A stretch of 40,979 bases of DNA. Origin: Gryganskiella cystojenkinii. Its lineage: Eukaryota; Mortierellomycota; Mortierellomycetes; Mortierellales; Mortierellaceae. The DNA lies in the NCBI GenBank assembly GCA_015852425.1, contig JAAAIG010000299.1, forward strand, positions 1 through 40,979, in the 5' to 3' direction. The notes beneath the pieces were generated by a model. The model saw nothing but the letters and a program-made list of their open reading frames with translations. It searched no databases and was not told the DNA's origin. The translations under genes were made by a program, and so were the position numbers. Positions 1 to 10,251 of the stretch are shown piece after piece. How positions within the stretch are numbered: the first letter of the stretch is position 1; each line of letters begins with the position of its first letter.

Positions 1-264
1 TTATTCTTCGGGAAGAAAGAAAAATTGAGGTGTGTTTCGCTGAGCTTACTACACATCCAGAAGAGAGAAGAAGCAAAGAGAAGAAGCAAAGAGAAGAGAA
101 GCGAAGAGAATAGCGTGAGAAAAAAGGAGACCATTGCATGACTAAGCCACCCAGGGAGCTCATGTCATCACGTCCAAAGGAAAGATGGATTTTTTTTTCC
201 TTCTAAAACTCCGGGCTCCTTCTACTTTTCCCCTTCTATAACCAACTAACCAACCTACAGCAGT
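1..264. other. Leader/promoter stretch before the MYND gene
   Basis: No coding sequence is supported here. Positions about 58-115 hold a purine-rich stretch in which AGAAGCAAAG-like units repeat two to three times. A T-run near 190-198 is followed by a pyrimidine-rich leader that runs into the ATG at 265. This looks like an ordinary fungal 5' leader or promoter. I see no clear TATA box. Confidence 0.4.
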
Positions 265-1020
265 ATGGTCGATGCCAAGTGTGCCAAGTGTTCCAAGACC
301 TCAGGCGAAGGTGGCCTTGCCCTGAAGCGTTGTGCGAAATGTAAAACCGTCGTCTATTGTTCTCGAGCCTGTCAAACCGCAGACTGGAAAGTCCACAAAA
401 AGGCTTGCGGACTCTCTGCCGGTATCGTCGAGCCCGTCGTCACTACCATGCCCGGGGGTGGCTCTTTCAACTCCTCTTCTGGAACGCCCGTGGTCGCCAA
501 GGGATTGGACACTCCTCTCCCTAAGCCGTTCACGCATCTTTACAACAAGACTTATCTCCATAACCGATCCGAGAAGGATGTCTTTCGACTGTTGATTGAC
601 TGTTTCCGACTCAAGCTGGAGGACGATTACAAGTTTGAGGGTGATGTTCCCGTAGACTCTCTTTACAGTGGAGATTGCGCCGATTCTCGAATTCCTTTCA
701 AGGATTTCCTCAAGCAGGCCGAGAAGCGCAAGGGGCTGTTGCCGAGCTGGTGGACGAGTGAGAAGCTGGAGGAGTGTATCCGGTTTGGGTTGACGGACAG
801 CTGGGCCAACTTGGGTTCTGCATGTGAAAAGGCCGATATTGTTCAGCATTATGGCAACGCAGTGCTACCGATGCAATTGCGCATGCTGAGTGAGCAGATT
901 ACGGGACGAGGACCGATGGGTCAGTCAGGGCTGGATATGCTGAGGATGCAGATGTCCCAGGAGGGAGGTGAGACCCCCATCATGTCCACGATTGACATGT
1001 CGCGCCTGGGTTCCCGTTAG
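265..1020 (+). CDS. MYND-type zinc-finger protein
   Basis: Single-exon gene of 251 aa. The N-terminus is a complete MYND finger: C6-x2-C9, C23-x2-C26, C32-x3-C36 and H44-x3-C48, with the typical YCSRACQ and DWKVHKKAC blocks. MYND domains bind proline-rich peptides and act as protein-protein adaptors rather than DNA binders. After a short Gly/Ser/Pro linker comes a conserved-looking C-terminal domain (about residues 85-225) rich in charged helices, including a GLLPSWW block and QLRMLSEQ. As far as I recall, this matches a widespread fungal family of small MYND proteins of unknown function. No catalytic SET domain is present. The start is the first ATG after the pyrimidine-rich leader and gives an intact finger. 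A role in transcription or signalling would be a guess. Confidence 0.85.
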   Translation: MVDAKCAKCSKTSGEGGLALKRCAKCKTVVYCSRACQTADWKVHKKACGLSAGIVEPVVTTMPGGGSFNSSSGTPVVAKGLDTPLPKPFTHLYNKTYLHNRSEKDVFRLLIDCFRLKLEDDYKFEGDVPVDSLYSGDCADSRIPFKDFLKQAEKRKGLLPSWWTSEKLEECIRFGLTDSWANLGSACEKADIVQHYGNAVLPMQLRMLSEQITGRGPMGQSGLDMLRMQMSQEGGETPIMSTIDMSRLGSR

Positions 1021-1224
1021 CGATGCAAGTCCATTCCCGGACGGATGATTATTGTTCTAAATTAAAACAAGATTTCAGGGTAGAATACCACACAACCAAC
1101 GTCAGTGAATCGCAACAATGGGTGGGGCCTTTGCCGCAAAGAGAAAATCCCTGGAACCGTCGCGTTGATTCTGGAAGGGAAAAGAGAGTTCTATTGCAGT
1201 CACTTATTTGATTTATTCCTTCGC

Positions 1225-1275
1225 TCACTCTCCTCTTCTTCTTCCTCTTCTTCCCTTCTTTCTGTCTCTTCACCC
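1225..1275 (+). repeat. TCTTCTTCC-type pyrimidine microsatellite in Hsp70 leader
   Basis: A nearly pure pyrimidine tract of TCT, TTC and CTC units lies 40-90 bp upstream of the predicted ATG at 1315. It is typical of fungal 5' leaders and core promoters. Open frames through it on either strand are low-complexity artefacts. Confidence 0.5.
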
Positions 1276-1314
1276 TCTTTATTGCTTCCTCTCTTCCTGC
1301 ACTCGCCCACACCC

Positions 1315-3222
1315 ATGAATGCAAACGCCTCTCCATCAACAGGAACAGGTAATTTTTTTGTCTCTTGGTTACCCCTATTTGTTTGCACTTTTTCGATCTA
1401 GATCCTTCCATACTTTATCTTTGACAGACTACTAACATGTTTCTTTTGTCCTTTCTTTTATTCAGCTGTAGGTATCAACCTTGGATCCTCAAATGCCTAC
1501 ATCGCCGTGTGCCAAGACGATATTGTCGAAGTTCTTCCCAACAACCAAGGCGACCTTGCCACACCAACCTACGTTGCGTTTACGGACTCGAGATGTTTAA
1601 TTGGGAAACCAGCTCAGGACCAGCAGATCCTGAACCCGACCAATACCGTCTTCAACATGAAACTACTGAAGGGCCGTCAATTCGATGATCTGAATGATAT
1701 CCAGTCTGATCTACCCTTCAAAATCGTCGAAAACCATAATAATAACAAATCCCAGGTTCAGGTCCAACTCCAAGGCAAGACCGTGGAATTCTCACCAGAG
1801 GAGATCGAGGCCATGGTCCTGACAAAACTTAAAGAGACTGCGACCTCCTACCTGGAACAGGATAGCCCGGATGCTGTCATCACCGTTCCAGCTTATTTCA
1901 ACGATGCACAACGACAAGCGACCAAAGACGCGGGTCGGATGGCTGGACTGAACGTTCTCCGGGTCATCAACGAATCGACCTCAGCCTGCATCGCCTACAA
2001 ACTTGACAATTCGACAATTGAGGAAGAGAGGACAGTGATTGTCTTCCATCTAGGCGGTCGGACGCTGACGATCACTCACCTCACTATTGAGGAAGGCATC
2101 TTTGAGATCCAAAACACAACTTACGACACCCACCTTGGAGGAGAGGATTTCACTGATCGTCTAACGGATCACTTTGTTCAAGAGATCAACACTGGACTTG
2201 GAAAGGATATTCTCTCAGACAGTCGAGCCCTTCATCGTCTAAGAACAGCATGCGAGACTGCCAAGTGTGATCTCTCCTCTTTGACCGAGACCGAGATCGA
2301 GATCAAGTCCTTGTTCGAGGGGATCGACTTTAAAGTCACGGTGACGAAGTCACTCTTTGACAAACTGGCTAAGGATCTCATAGTCAGAATCGAGGACCAT
2401 CTCGAAAGGTTCCTTCAAGACTTCAAGCTCGACAAGGATGTTGTTCATGGCGTGGTCCTCTCCGGTGGTTCAACCCGTCTACTAAAAATCCGGTCGATGC
2501 TCTCGAAGGTTTTCAACAATGGTCCAGATATCTATTCGTCCATCAAACCTGAAGAAGTCATTGCACGTGGAGCTGCCATCCAGGCGCATATCTTGACGCA
2601 CCAACCGCCTATGCATACGATGTTTTGCATCTTTGATGTGACCCCGCTCACCCTGGGGATCGAGACCGCCGGTGGCGTCATGACACCTGTCACGCGAAGA
2701 AATACCACGATACCATCCAGAAAGACACAGATGTTTTCAACCGCTACAGACAATCAAACAAGTGCCCTGATCCAAATTTACGACGGTGAGCGCGCTCGTA
2801 CAAGGGACAACCATTGGCTTGGTGAATTTGAGATCTTGGGTATATCACCCGCGCCGAGAGGGGTACCTCAGATCGAAGTTGTGTTTGACTTGAACATGGA
2901 CGGTTGTTTGACCGTCTCTGCGACGGATAAGCAAAGGCGACGGAATAACACTCGGCAAATCATGATTCGAAATAATGTTGCGGGGGAGGGCCGAGGCCAT
3001 TCTGCAGCCGAGATCGAGGCCATGATCGTGGATGCGGAGCAGCATCGGGAAGAAGATGACCTCTTTCGGCTACAGATTGCTGGTCAGACTGCAGTACAAG
3101 TTGCGGGGACTGCTGATGGCGATGGTAGAGGTCCATGTCGAGATGTTATTTTGTTACCTCCTCCTTCAGATGATGGGTTCTTTGAGCCTGAGGATGAACC
3201 CGAGAACCAAGAAATCGAATAA
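1315..3222 (+). CDS. Hsp70-family protein with degenerate ATPase site
   Basis: Two exons: 1315-1348 and 1466-3222, with a 117-nt intron (GTAATT...TTCAG). Splicing restores the first phosphate loop across the junction and gives 596 aa. The nucleotide-binding domain, a hydrophobic linker-like segment, the beta substrate-binding domain (GIETAGGVMTPV, APRGVPQIEVVFD) and a short acidic tail are all recognisable. The usual alpha-helical lid is shortened and there is no EEVD ending. Against canonical Hsc70, several catalytic positions differ: D10 is Asn16, T13 and T14 are Ser19 and Ser20, D199 is His206, G203 is Arg210 and D206 is Thr213. The equivalents of K71 (K77) and E175 (E181) are kept, as is the adenosine motif GGSTR. 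The protein should still bind nucleotide or clients but probably hydrolyses ATP poorly. The frame is intact with no stops, so it is a divergent paralogue rather than an obvious pseudogene. A cytosolic location is inferred from the lack of a signal peptide. Confidence 0.9.
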
Positions 3223-3684
3223 ACAACATAGAGAGAAGATCAAGGGATGAGGGAACAAGTCTAGAATAAGGATAGGATAATTACTATTACTGCTACTATC
3301 TTCCTGTTCTCAAGAATGCAAGTGTGAAACCTGCTTGCCATAACCGTATGAAAAAGACTACGTAGTGTTTTAACTGTTAAGCAGTTATCACTCTTGCATA
3401 GCCACGGGAACGAGCAGTAACGTAACGAAAGCCCGGGAATGGTGATATACACATCAGGTATAAAACCCCCACCCATCTCCATTACCCGAGTTCCAACAAC
3501 CAACATCTACACAAACACTTCCAGAGCAACACAAAAATCATCGCAAGACTTCTATCATCCAGACCCGTCTGCACTCCACGTCCGAAAGAAAAGAACGTAG
3601 GCATAGACTACAGTCATTCAGAGTGCAAGTAACAAAATTTTTGTATGTTCGTATCCTTACCTCTGAGACAGCTATAACTCATTA
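3223..3684 (+). other. Intergenic region between the Hsp70 and GT genes
   Basis: This 460-bp gap holds the Hsp70 3' flank and the promoter and leader of the downstream glycosyltransferase gene. Apart from the TATA-like site listed separately I see no coding or repeat signal. Confidence 0.4.
3459..3465 (+). promoter_or_regulatory. TATA-box-like TATAAAA
   Basis: TATAAAA followed by a C-rich stretch lies about 220 bp upstream of the glycosyltransferase ATG at 3685, in the only gap of this size before that gene. The distance implies a leader of roughly 190 nt. It is a sequence match only. Confidence 0.4.
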
Positions 3685-4776
3685 ATGTATCGCACAGGTT
3701 ATTGGATCCGCAATACGATTGCAGCTGGCGTGATAGTCACAATCCGGCTTTGCCTTTATCTCTACTTCCAGTCTTCATACTGCGATCGTCATCTGACCTC
3801 CACCCGGTTCATGAACCTCCTCCAGAGCAAAGCTCACTACGACTCGTGCCACAAGTGCGAGGATCTGCGTAAAATATACCGCCTCTGCGCAGACCGTACC
3901 GACGCCTGTATGTTATGCCAGCGGTCAAAGCGGATAATATTCTTTACAGAGACCTCTAAAAGGACGGTGTTTGACAGTAAGCAGGCATGTGCCATTGAGT
4001 CGGCCTCATTTCACCATCCCGAGATGACAGTTCTGGTCTATGTTAGGGCTGAGAAGGACTGCACGGCCAACGAGATGATGAGATCCGTGTGCGCACTCCC
4101 CAACCTTCAGATCATCAACGTCGACTTAGTCCATGATGAGGACTTCATTGCTGCTGGTTTCGAGAACTTCGAGCGTGACCGTCTAACTAAGAAGACAGAT
4201 GAGCAGCTGGCTCACCTCAGCGACGTCATGCGGCTCGTTTTCATGAAGAAGCATGGAGGTTTCTACCTGGATTTGGACATATTCGTCCTTAAGCCTCTCA
4301 AGCTTCCATATGGTATAGGTCACGTCATGCCGACACTCCTAGAGACAGCGGTGATGCACCTCCCTCCTCAAAGCAAACTTGCGTCCGTTGCTTTAAAGGA
4401 GCTGAATGACACGTACACAGGAAAAGGGACTTTCCTTGAAGCAGGCCCCGAGCTAGTTACCCGTGTTATCAAGCTGCTATGTCCTGGCATGCTTTTTGAG
4501 GACCCCTCGATAGATTGCATGGGAATTCGTGTGTACCCAAAGTCCTATTTCTACGCCATTTACTGGACCGATATAAGTTTGTTTTACGACAACTTAACAT
4601 CTTCGGACCAGATCACTTATACGACACAGCTCAGTTTTGGAACTCATATATGGAACCACGTGGCCACTACAATGAAACCCCTTATCCTCCCCGGTGTGCA
4701 GCAGGGGATTTCTCTCCTCGCTTCCAGGAACTGTCCCAAAGTGTTCCCTAACTTCGCCAAGTTTGCGACAATTTAA
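3685..4776 (+). CDS. Type II membrane glycosyltransferase, GT32/alpha-1,4-GT type
   Basis: Single-exon gene of 363 aa. Residues about 11-30 form one hydrophobic segment after a short basic N-terminus, which is the signal-anchor layout of Golgi glycosyltransferases. The core carries the family hallmark: a Ser-Asp (179-180) followed by VMRLVFMKKHGGFYLDLDIFVLKPL-like sequence, with the metal- and nucleotide-sugar-binding DXD at D196-L197-D198. The C-terminal part keeps the GPELVTRVIKLLCP block typical of the alpha-1,4-glycosyltransferase conserved region. Such enzymes (Och1, Gb3-synthase and inositolphosphoceramide mannosyltransferase relatives) transfer a hexose to glycans or glycolipids in the Golgi. 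Donor and acceptor cannot be read from the sequence. The Cys-rich stretch at 55-78 (CHKCED, CADRTDACMLC) in the stem suggests disulfides. The stop at 4776 is clean. Confidence 0.85.
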   Translation: MYRTGYWIRNTIAAGVIVTIRLCLYLYFQSSYCDRHLTSTRFMNLLQSKAHYDSCHKCEDLRKIYRLCADRTDACMLCQRSKRIIFFTETSKRTVFDSKQACAIESASFHHPEMTVLVYVRAEKDCTANEMMRSVCALPNLQIINVDLVHDEDFIAAGFENFERDRLTKKTDEQLAHLSDVMRLVFMKKHGGFYLDLDIFVLKPLKLPYGIGHVMPTLLETAVMHLPPQSKLASVALKELNDTYTGKGTFLEAGPELVTRVIKLLCPGMLFEDPSIDCMGIRVYPKSYFYAIYWTDISLFYDNLTSSDQITYTTQLSFGTHIWNHVATTMKPLILPGVQQGISLLASRNCPKVFPNFAKFATI

Positions 4777-5460
4777 AAGGACGATATAAAAAATAAGACA
4801 AAAACCACATTGGACAAGGATGAAAAATACACCAACCCTGTGCTAAACAGTAGGTAGCATAATCGTTTTTTTCCCTTACCCAAAAAGGTCTTTTACATAT
4901 AAAAGGAGGACAACTACATTTATTTCAAACTGCTTCGAACTGGCCAGGTACTCGCTCACCGAATCAGGTTTTTCCAAAGTCGCGACTGGGCGTGATCGAC
5001 TATTTATGCTACAAGCTCACAGCCATGTTTCATATTTCAGAATTGGAGCAACACCATGCGGAATTTATTCTATTGGCTAGTGCAAAGGACGTGGTAAATA
5101 GTCCATCACCTCTCACTTATGGTGGAAGCCGCCCCAATAAGGAAAACCCAGCCCATCACAACTGAGATCTAAATGCCGGTCTAGGTCAAGGTCGAGCCGA
5201 ATTGCGGAGTCTAGATGATTCCTTGGTATATACGCGTGCTCATGCACCTACCACCGTTGGTGTGAATCATGCCAGGCTTCTGGGCTCGCGCGAGTCGCGA
5301 ATGCTTCAGAATTCCCCAGTTCACTTTAGCATAAATAATCCCCCCTCTTCGTACCCCATGCTGCTCAGTCCAATCTCAAATTTATCTACTACTCTATTCT
5401 ATCTCTCTTGCCACCATCAGTTCTGCCAACCATCAAATCTTCTCGTCCGTCCTCAACACC
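4777..5460 (+). other. Intergenic region before the patatin gene
   Basis: This 680-bp gap has A/T-rich downstream flank sequence of the glycosyltransferase gene, then the patatin promoter. An open frame at 5202-5471 overlaps the patatin start codon in another frame and has no recognisable content. No RNA gene or repeat is apparent. Confidence 0.35.
5330..5338 (+). promoter_or_regulatory. TATA-like CATAAATAA upstream of patatin gene
   Basis: A CATAAATAA element lies about 125 bp before the ATG at 5461. A pyrimidine-rich leader between the two ends in CCACC-like context (AACACCATGG). The spacing suits a fungal core promoter. It is a sequence match only. Confidence 0.35.
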
Positions 5461-6694
5461 ATGGCAACTAGAAAACCAGCCGTTGCTCACCCCCACGGTG
5501 CCAGACTACTCTCCCTTGATGGCGGTGGCGTGCGAGGCATCGCCGCGCTCATAGTCCTGGACAAAATCATGGAACTCGTCAAGGACCGCATGAGGCTGAC
5601 CGAGTGGCCTCTCCCCGCAGATTACTTCGAGATGGCTGCCGGCACTAGCGCGGGTGGCATCAACGCCATCATGTTTTTCCGACTCCGCATGACTACCAAG
5701 GAGGCCATAGAGCAATACAAAATCATCTCAAAAGAGATATTTGCACCTACGGTCTGTGGTTATCACGTACCCATCTGGATGGAAGGTATTGTCAACAAGA
5801 TCAAGCTGGTCTTTGGGAGCACCCGCTATAGCAAGAAAAGATTGGAAAAGGCCATTGACAGTGTGATGGAAAGTTATGGGCTTGATGCCAATGACAAGGC
5901 CAAGAAAGGGAAAGCGCTGCTCCAGCACCCTGATGCTAACAAAATGTAAGTCTTGCACCTTGCCCTTGCTCGCTAGTCAGGTCAATCTGCTCAGAATTAG
6001 CTTATAAAATATCTTGTAAGCATAAAGCTAACAGGTTGTTATTAGGTTTATGTGCGCAACCGTGGAAAACAAGATGGAGACGGCCCTCCTCCGGTCCTAC
6101 GTCAAAACCACCACCTACGACCCGCACAGCGTCAATGGAATTTTGCAGACGAACCAGATCAACATCCGTGACGCCGTGAGGGCAACAACGGCAGCACCGA
6201 CATATTTTAAGCAGAAGACCTGGAATCCTACGCGCATTCGGGGAGAGAAGCTGATCTTCTGGGATGGTGGGCTCCTGAACAACAACCCTATAGACCAGCT
6301 CTGGGATGAGCGCCACGATTTGATTGCGCCTGCAGCAACCAAGCTGCCCATCTCCTGTGTCATCAGCCTCGGCACTGGTCACATAAAACTCGGCGACTCA
6401 CCCAGCTTGTGGTTCAAACTGATTGGCCTCGCCTCTTCATTGATGTCCTTTGCCACCAACACCAATGCCAAGGATATGAGCTTTCATAGCCACTGGTTAG
6501 ACCTGAGAAGGCGACCGGAGTATATGAAAACGGATTATATTCGCTTCAGCCCACTAATGAAACATGGCATTGAACTGAGTGATTATCGCAGCATCCCGAA
6601 TCTAGAAAAAATAACCAAGGAGTACCTCCAAGAAGAATCAACACAAAAGAAACTTAAGAGGGCTGTGGAGGCGATCTGTCCCTTTGAGAAATAA
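5461..6694 (+). CDS. Patatin-like phospholipase
   Basis: Two exons, 5461-5945 and 6046-6694, joined across a 100-nt intron (GTAAGT...TTAG) within an AT|G codon, give 377 aa. All patatin elements are present. The oxyanion-hole loop D20-GGGVRG is at residues 20-26. The nucleophile elbow G61-T-S63-A-G65 supplies Ser63, and the catalytic Asp is D235 in the WDGGLLNNNP block. Together these form a Ser-Asp dyad lipid acyl hydrolase (iPLA2 type). No signal peptide or other domain (NB-ARC, ankyrin, TPR) is attached, so this is a solitary catalytic domain, probably cytosolic or membrane-associated. The likely role is phospholipid or lysophospholipid hydrolysis; the substrate is not deducible. The start is chosen for its ACCATGG context and because it sits just upstream of the oxyanion loop. 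Confidence 0.92.
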
Positions 6695-7257
6695 ACTACC
6701 ATGCAATCTCTTGTCTTCCATCTATTATAAGGAAACTTTTCGTCGCCCTCCGCCAAAAAAAAGGTAAATTCCAATAGCATAAGAGTGATTTGCGAATGGT
6801 GCCAGACGTGCCTTTTCATTTTTCTTAACTTTGCCTACCTTTATGTTTAAGCTCTTACAACATCGATCTTAGGTTACCACCTGTACATATCGCCAAGGAT
6901 CGACAGTGAAATCAATATTTGAAATAAAACTACGTAACAACACCTCCGATCTTGGGGTTAGTAAACGGTCTTATTGGAGGATTTAGGCCTACAGCGAGAC
7001 TTTCCTTTGTTTGTGTCGCATCCAACGATCCTTTTTGCCACAACAGTCAAACCGCTCCCATTGCCACTGACGTTGTATGACACGGTATGAAACTAATTTG
7101 TAGAAAGACCCTTCTCCCGAACCCTTCCTTGCACAGTTGAACAACACACAATCTCATTTGACATAGACTACATAGCCACGCAGTTAATTAAGTACCTAGC
7201 TTCCTCTCCTAGATTGTATTAATATTGTTATGCTGGTATTTTAAATGGAGGATCTAT
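6695..7257. other. Convergent intergenic region, patatin/sulfatase
   Basis: The two genes converge here, so both 3' flanks are expected. There is an AATAAA at about 6921-6926 on +, roughly 230 bp after the patatin stop, that could serve polyadenylation. I see no other gene, RNA or repeat. Confidence 0.35.
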
Positions 7258-9191
7258 CTACAACTCGGTATGAATAGGGACCGAATGCTCGTTCGAAGAC
7301 AAGTAATATTGGATACAGTTATCAAACTTGAACTTTGGCAATTCTGCATAGAACTTGTCGTATTTCTTGCTCAACGCATCTGTCAACGAGTGCACACCGC
7401 GCTTGTTGTCATGACCATGGCTGCCATGCTTCTTGTCGTCCTCACCGATGACGTTGTTGTTCTCGGGATGAATAACCGACCAAGGATCGCGGCAAGTCGG
7501 GCCTTTGCAAGTCCTCAGCACGTTCAACAATGCATCCAAACGGTTCAACAGCTGAGGTCGCGTCTCTTCGTAGATATTCTTGATCTGGAACGGATCCTTG
7601 ACTAGATCATAATATTCTTTTTCGCCCGTGCACCAAACAGTGTACAAAAGGTTATAGCCCTGACCGATCAAACGAACAGACTTGTACGTGTTCTGGGCGG
7701 ACCCAAAAGTCGTGTTTTCCATAAACGCAGCAGCCCAGAACTCAACCGCAAAGGCTTCGGTGGGTTGGTCCTTTCCATAAACGGATTTGTTCTCAAGCAC
7801 AGGGATCGAATGCGCATCCAGTTCCTCGGGCACGGGCAAATCCGCGAGCTTGAGCACAGTGGCAGGGAAGTGGGTATGAGTCGCGACAGCGTTGGACTTC
7901 TTGCCCTTGGCAATACCGGGTCCACGGATAATAAACGGGATGTTGGTGTCTTCCTCATACGCTGTTTGCTTGCCCGAGAACATACGATGCGTACCAAGGT
8001 GGTATCCGTTATCAGTCGTGTAGACGATATAGGTGTTGTCAAGTTGACCGTTATGTTCGAGACGCTTGATGACCCGCTCAACAAGTTCGTCCGTGGCCTG
8101 AAGAGATTGCAGACGTGCTCGGTAAATGGCATCGATGCGATCGACTTCATCATCCGTCAGACGAGGCAGATCGCCGATCCAAGAGACTTTATCCTGAACC
8201 TCAGGGTTGAAGCTTGGGTGGCGCGGGGCCTTGGCACCCTTGAAGAGACCCTCGTGACGTTTTGCTGGAACTGGAGGGGTGAATTTCGTAGTACCGTTCA
8301 CGAACCAGACTTCATCGTGAGGGGCTGTAGGTGAGATGACAAAAAGGAAAGGGTTGGTTTTGTTCTCGGCGAGTCCGTCCAGGATAGCGATTGACTTGTC
8401 GGAGATGATGTCGGTTTGATAAACGCCTGTGTGTGCCTCGAGAGGTCCATTGTTCGTAGAAAAGATGGGGCTGTAGAAGGTGTAGATGTTGGGTGCTACC
8501 AAGGGTTCCCAATGATCTTTATCGAATCCCTTGGGGGCTTGTTTCAAGGTTGGAGAGACACCGTTGATGAATTTGCCGATATAGTTGTTGGAGTATCCGG
8601 CCTCTTGGAGCCAAGTCGGAAGCCAGTTCCTGTCGAGTTTTTGGCTCACGAACTTTGTGTAAGAGCCTGTTCGGGCAAGCGAAAAAAAAAAAAAAAAAAA
8701 AAAAAGGTTGTCAGTGTCGAAGATTCAGGGGCATGTGGACACAACGGACACAGACAAACAAAAATCAGCAAAAAATAAAAGTTGTTAGAAAAAAAATTCT
8801 TACCATGAGGAGCAGACTCATCCGTGACGTTGTGGTTGTGCGCAAACTGGCCTGACCAGAGCGAGACGCGAGAGGGGCAACACATGGCCGTGGTGGTGTA
8901 GTAGTTGGTGAACTCGGTGCCCTGATCCCGGAGATACTTCTTAACCAAGGGCAAATGATCCAAAGAGTTCATTCTGCGGTCCTGATCGTCGGTCAGGAAC
9001 ACCAAGAAGTTGGGTTTTTGGCGTCCATGATGGTGATCATGATCGTGGTGATGTCCGTGACGGTTTTCAGTATGAATAGAGCCTCCGAGAGGCTCTTGCG
9101 ATGATGAATGGAAAGAAGAGGCGGCAGTGACAATTTGAGAGAAGGAGAGAAGGGCCACTGGCACGGCGGCCAAGAAAGTCGTGGTCTTCAT
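7258..9191 (-). CDS. Secreted formylglycine sulfatase, glucosamine-6-sulfatase/arylsulfatase type
   Basis: Two exons on the minus strand, 9191-8804 and 8666-7258, joined through a 137-nt intron (GTAAGA...ACAG) in phase 1, give 598 aa. Residues 1-23 are a signal peptide. The FGly motif is C104-C-P-S-R108 followed by VSLWSG, so Cys104 is the residue converted to formylglycine. D68 and D69 in TDDQD and later DNG/H motifs (TTDNGYHLG) give the Ca2+ site. The order of blocks most resembles S1 sulfatases of the N-acetylglucosamine-6-sulfatase and fungal arylsulfatase group. It probably releases sulfate from extracellular sulfated glycans or aryl sulfates. A His/Asp-rich stretch at residues 45-55 (eight His) is unusual and could bind metal. 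The intron contains a 24-A run on + (8682-8705), which serves as the polypyrimidine tract before the acceptor. Confidence 0.92.
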
Positions 9192-10251
9192 TTTTTAAAG
9201 GAGATAGAGAAAGAGTCGGTGGTGGAAAAAAAAAAAAAAAATATGAGAAATGAGTTTTTATACGAGAAAACGGAGAAAAAAATATGAGCAAGCGTTCCAA
9301 CGCGTTTGTCTTCATAATTGCGAACGATGATGACAGAAAACAAGATCTGCCAGTGGAAGCGTGGGGGCGTGTGCCACCAATTGTCAAATAGCGCCATCCA
9401 TCGCGAATGCACGCGGTCATAAGAGAGGAGCCAAGATTGATATTCTACATTTATCTTTCCTAAAAAAACCTGTCTATTTGCTGTTGGCTCAGAATCCACC
9501 CCGCTTGGGTTTGTCAGCCCGAAGGGCAACAGCGTGGAATGCCAACATTCTCTTCTCTTTGTGATTGTTGTCCATGCAGGGAGTCAACGTCTCTCGGCGT
9601 GGATGAACAAGAAATTAAAATTGAGAGCCAGGAATCGCGCCATTTCAACCTCAAATGATTTTTTTTTATAGTTCTTTTTCACCCAGCCGTAGCTTGCGTC
9701 CATCTTCACTCTTTGTTCATTTCGAAGATTTCACGATTGACCATTTTTCTACTATTTGGAGATTTGAACTTCAACCTTCCGGCTTCTTGGTAAAGAATAA
9801 ACAAGGGCAGATCGTTCACCCACTTTTTACGCGACATCTCGTTTTCAGTCAATCAAAGTGGAAGGAGGGGTTGTGAATTGAAAAAGGACATTTCGGGGTA
9901 GCCAACTTTTAAATTTGTTGTTGTCGTCGTTGTCAACGATTAACGGCATAAGTGGAAAGTACCGAGTTACTCTAGCGAATGGCGCCATATCATTTTCTTG
10001 AGCGCCATCAGCGTTCTGTTGTCAACGGCTCTTCGATTATCCCCACAAATAAGCCAATTTTCTTTGAACCCCATTTTCTTCTGGTGTCCGCTCCAATCTG
10101 AAGCGATTCTGTCTAGTAACAAGGAAAAATAAACACGCGCACACACATACACACCTCTTCAAAACTGTCAACGAGTTATCTCTCCATCATAATAACGTAT
10201 ATGCCAAGCGAACTTCTTGATTTATTCTACTTTTTTTTATCTTGTCCTCTT
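9192..10251. other. Intergenic region upstream of sulfatase
   Basis: About 1 kb without a supported gene. It has A/T homopolymers (a 15-A run near 9227-9241) and pyrimidine-rich stretches. It includes the sulfatase promoter (minus strand) at its left end and the 3' flank of the F-box gene at its right. Short open frames (for example 9655-9876 +) look like chance. Confidence 0.35.

Noticed and set aside
1049..1411. Minus-strand frame upstream of and overlapping Hsp70 exon 1
   Set aside because: Lys/Glu/Arg-rich reading of a pyrimidine microsatellite; no recognisable domain and it conflicts with a supported exon.
5202..5471. 89-codon frame upstream of patatin
   Set aside because: Overlaps the patatin ATG in another frame, lies in the promoter and has no recognisable content.
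7225..8334. Plus-strand frames over the sulfatase gene
   Set aside because: Shadows of a confidently identified minus-strand enzyme.
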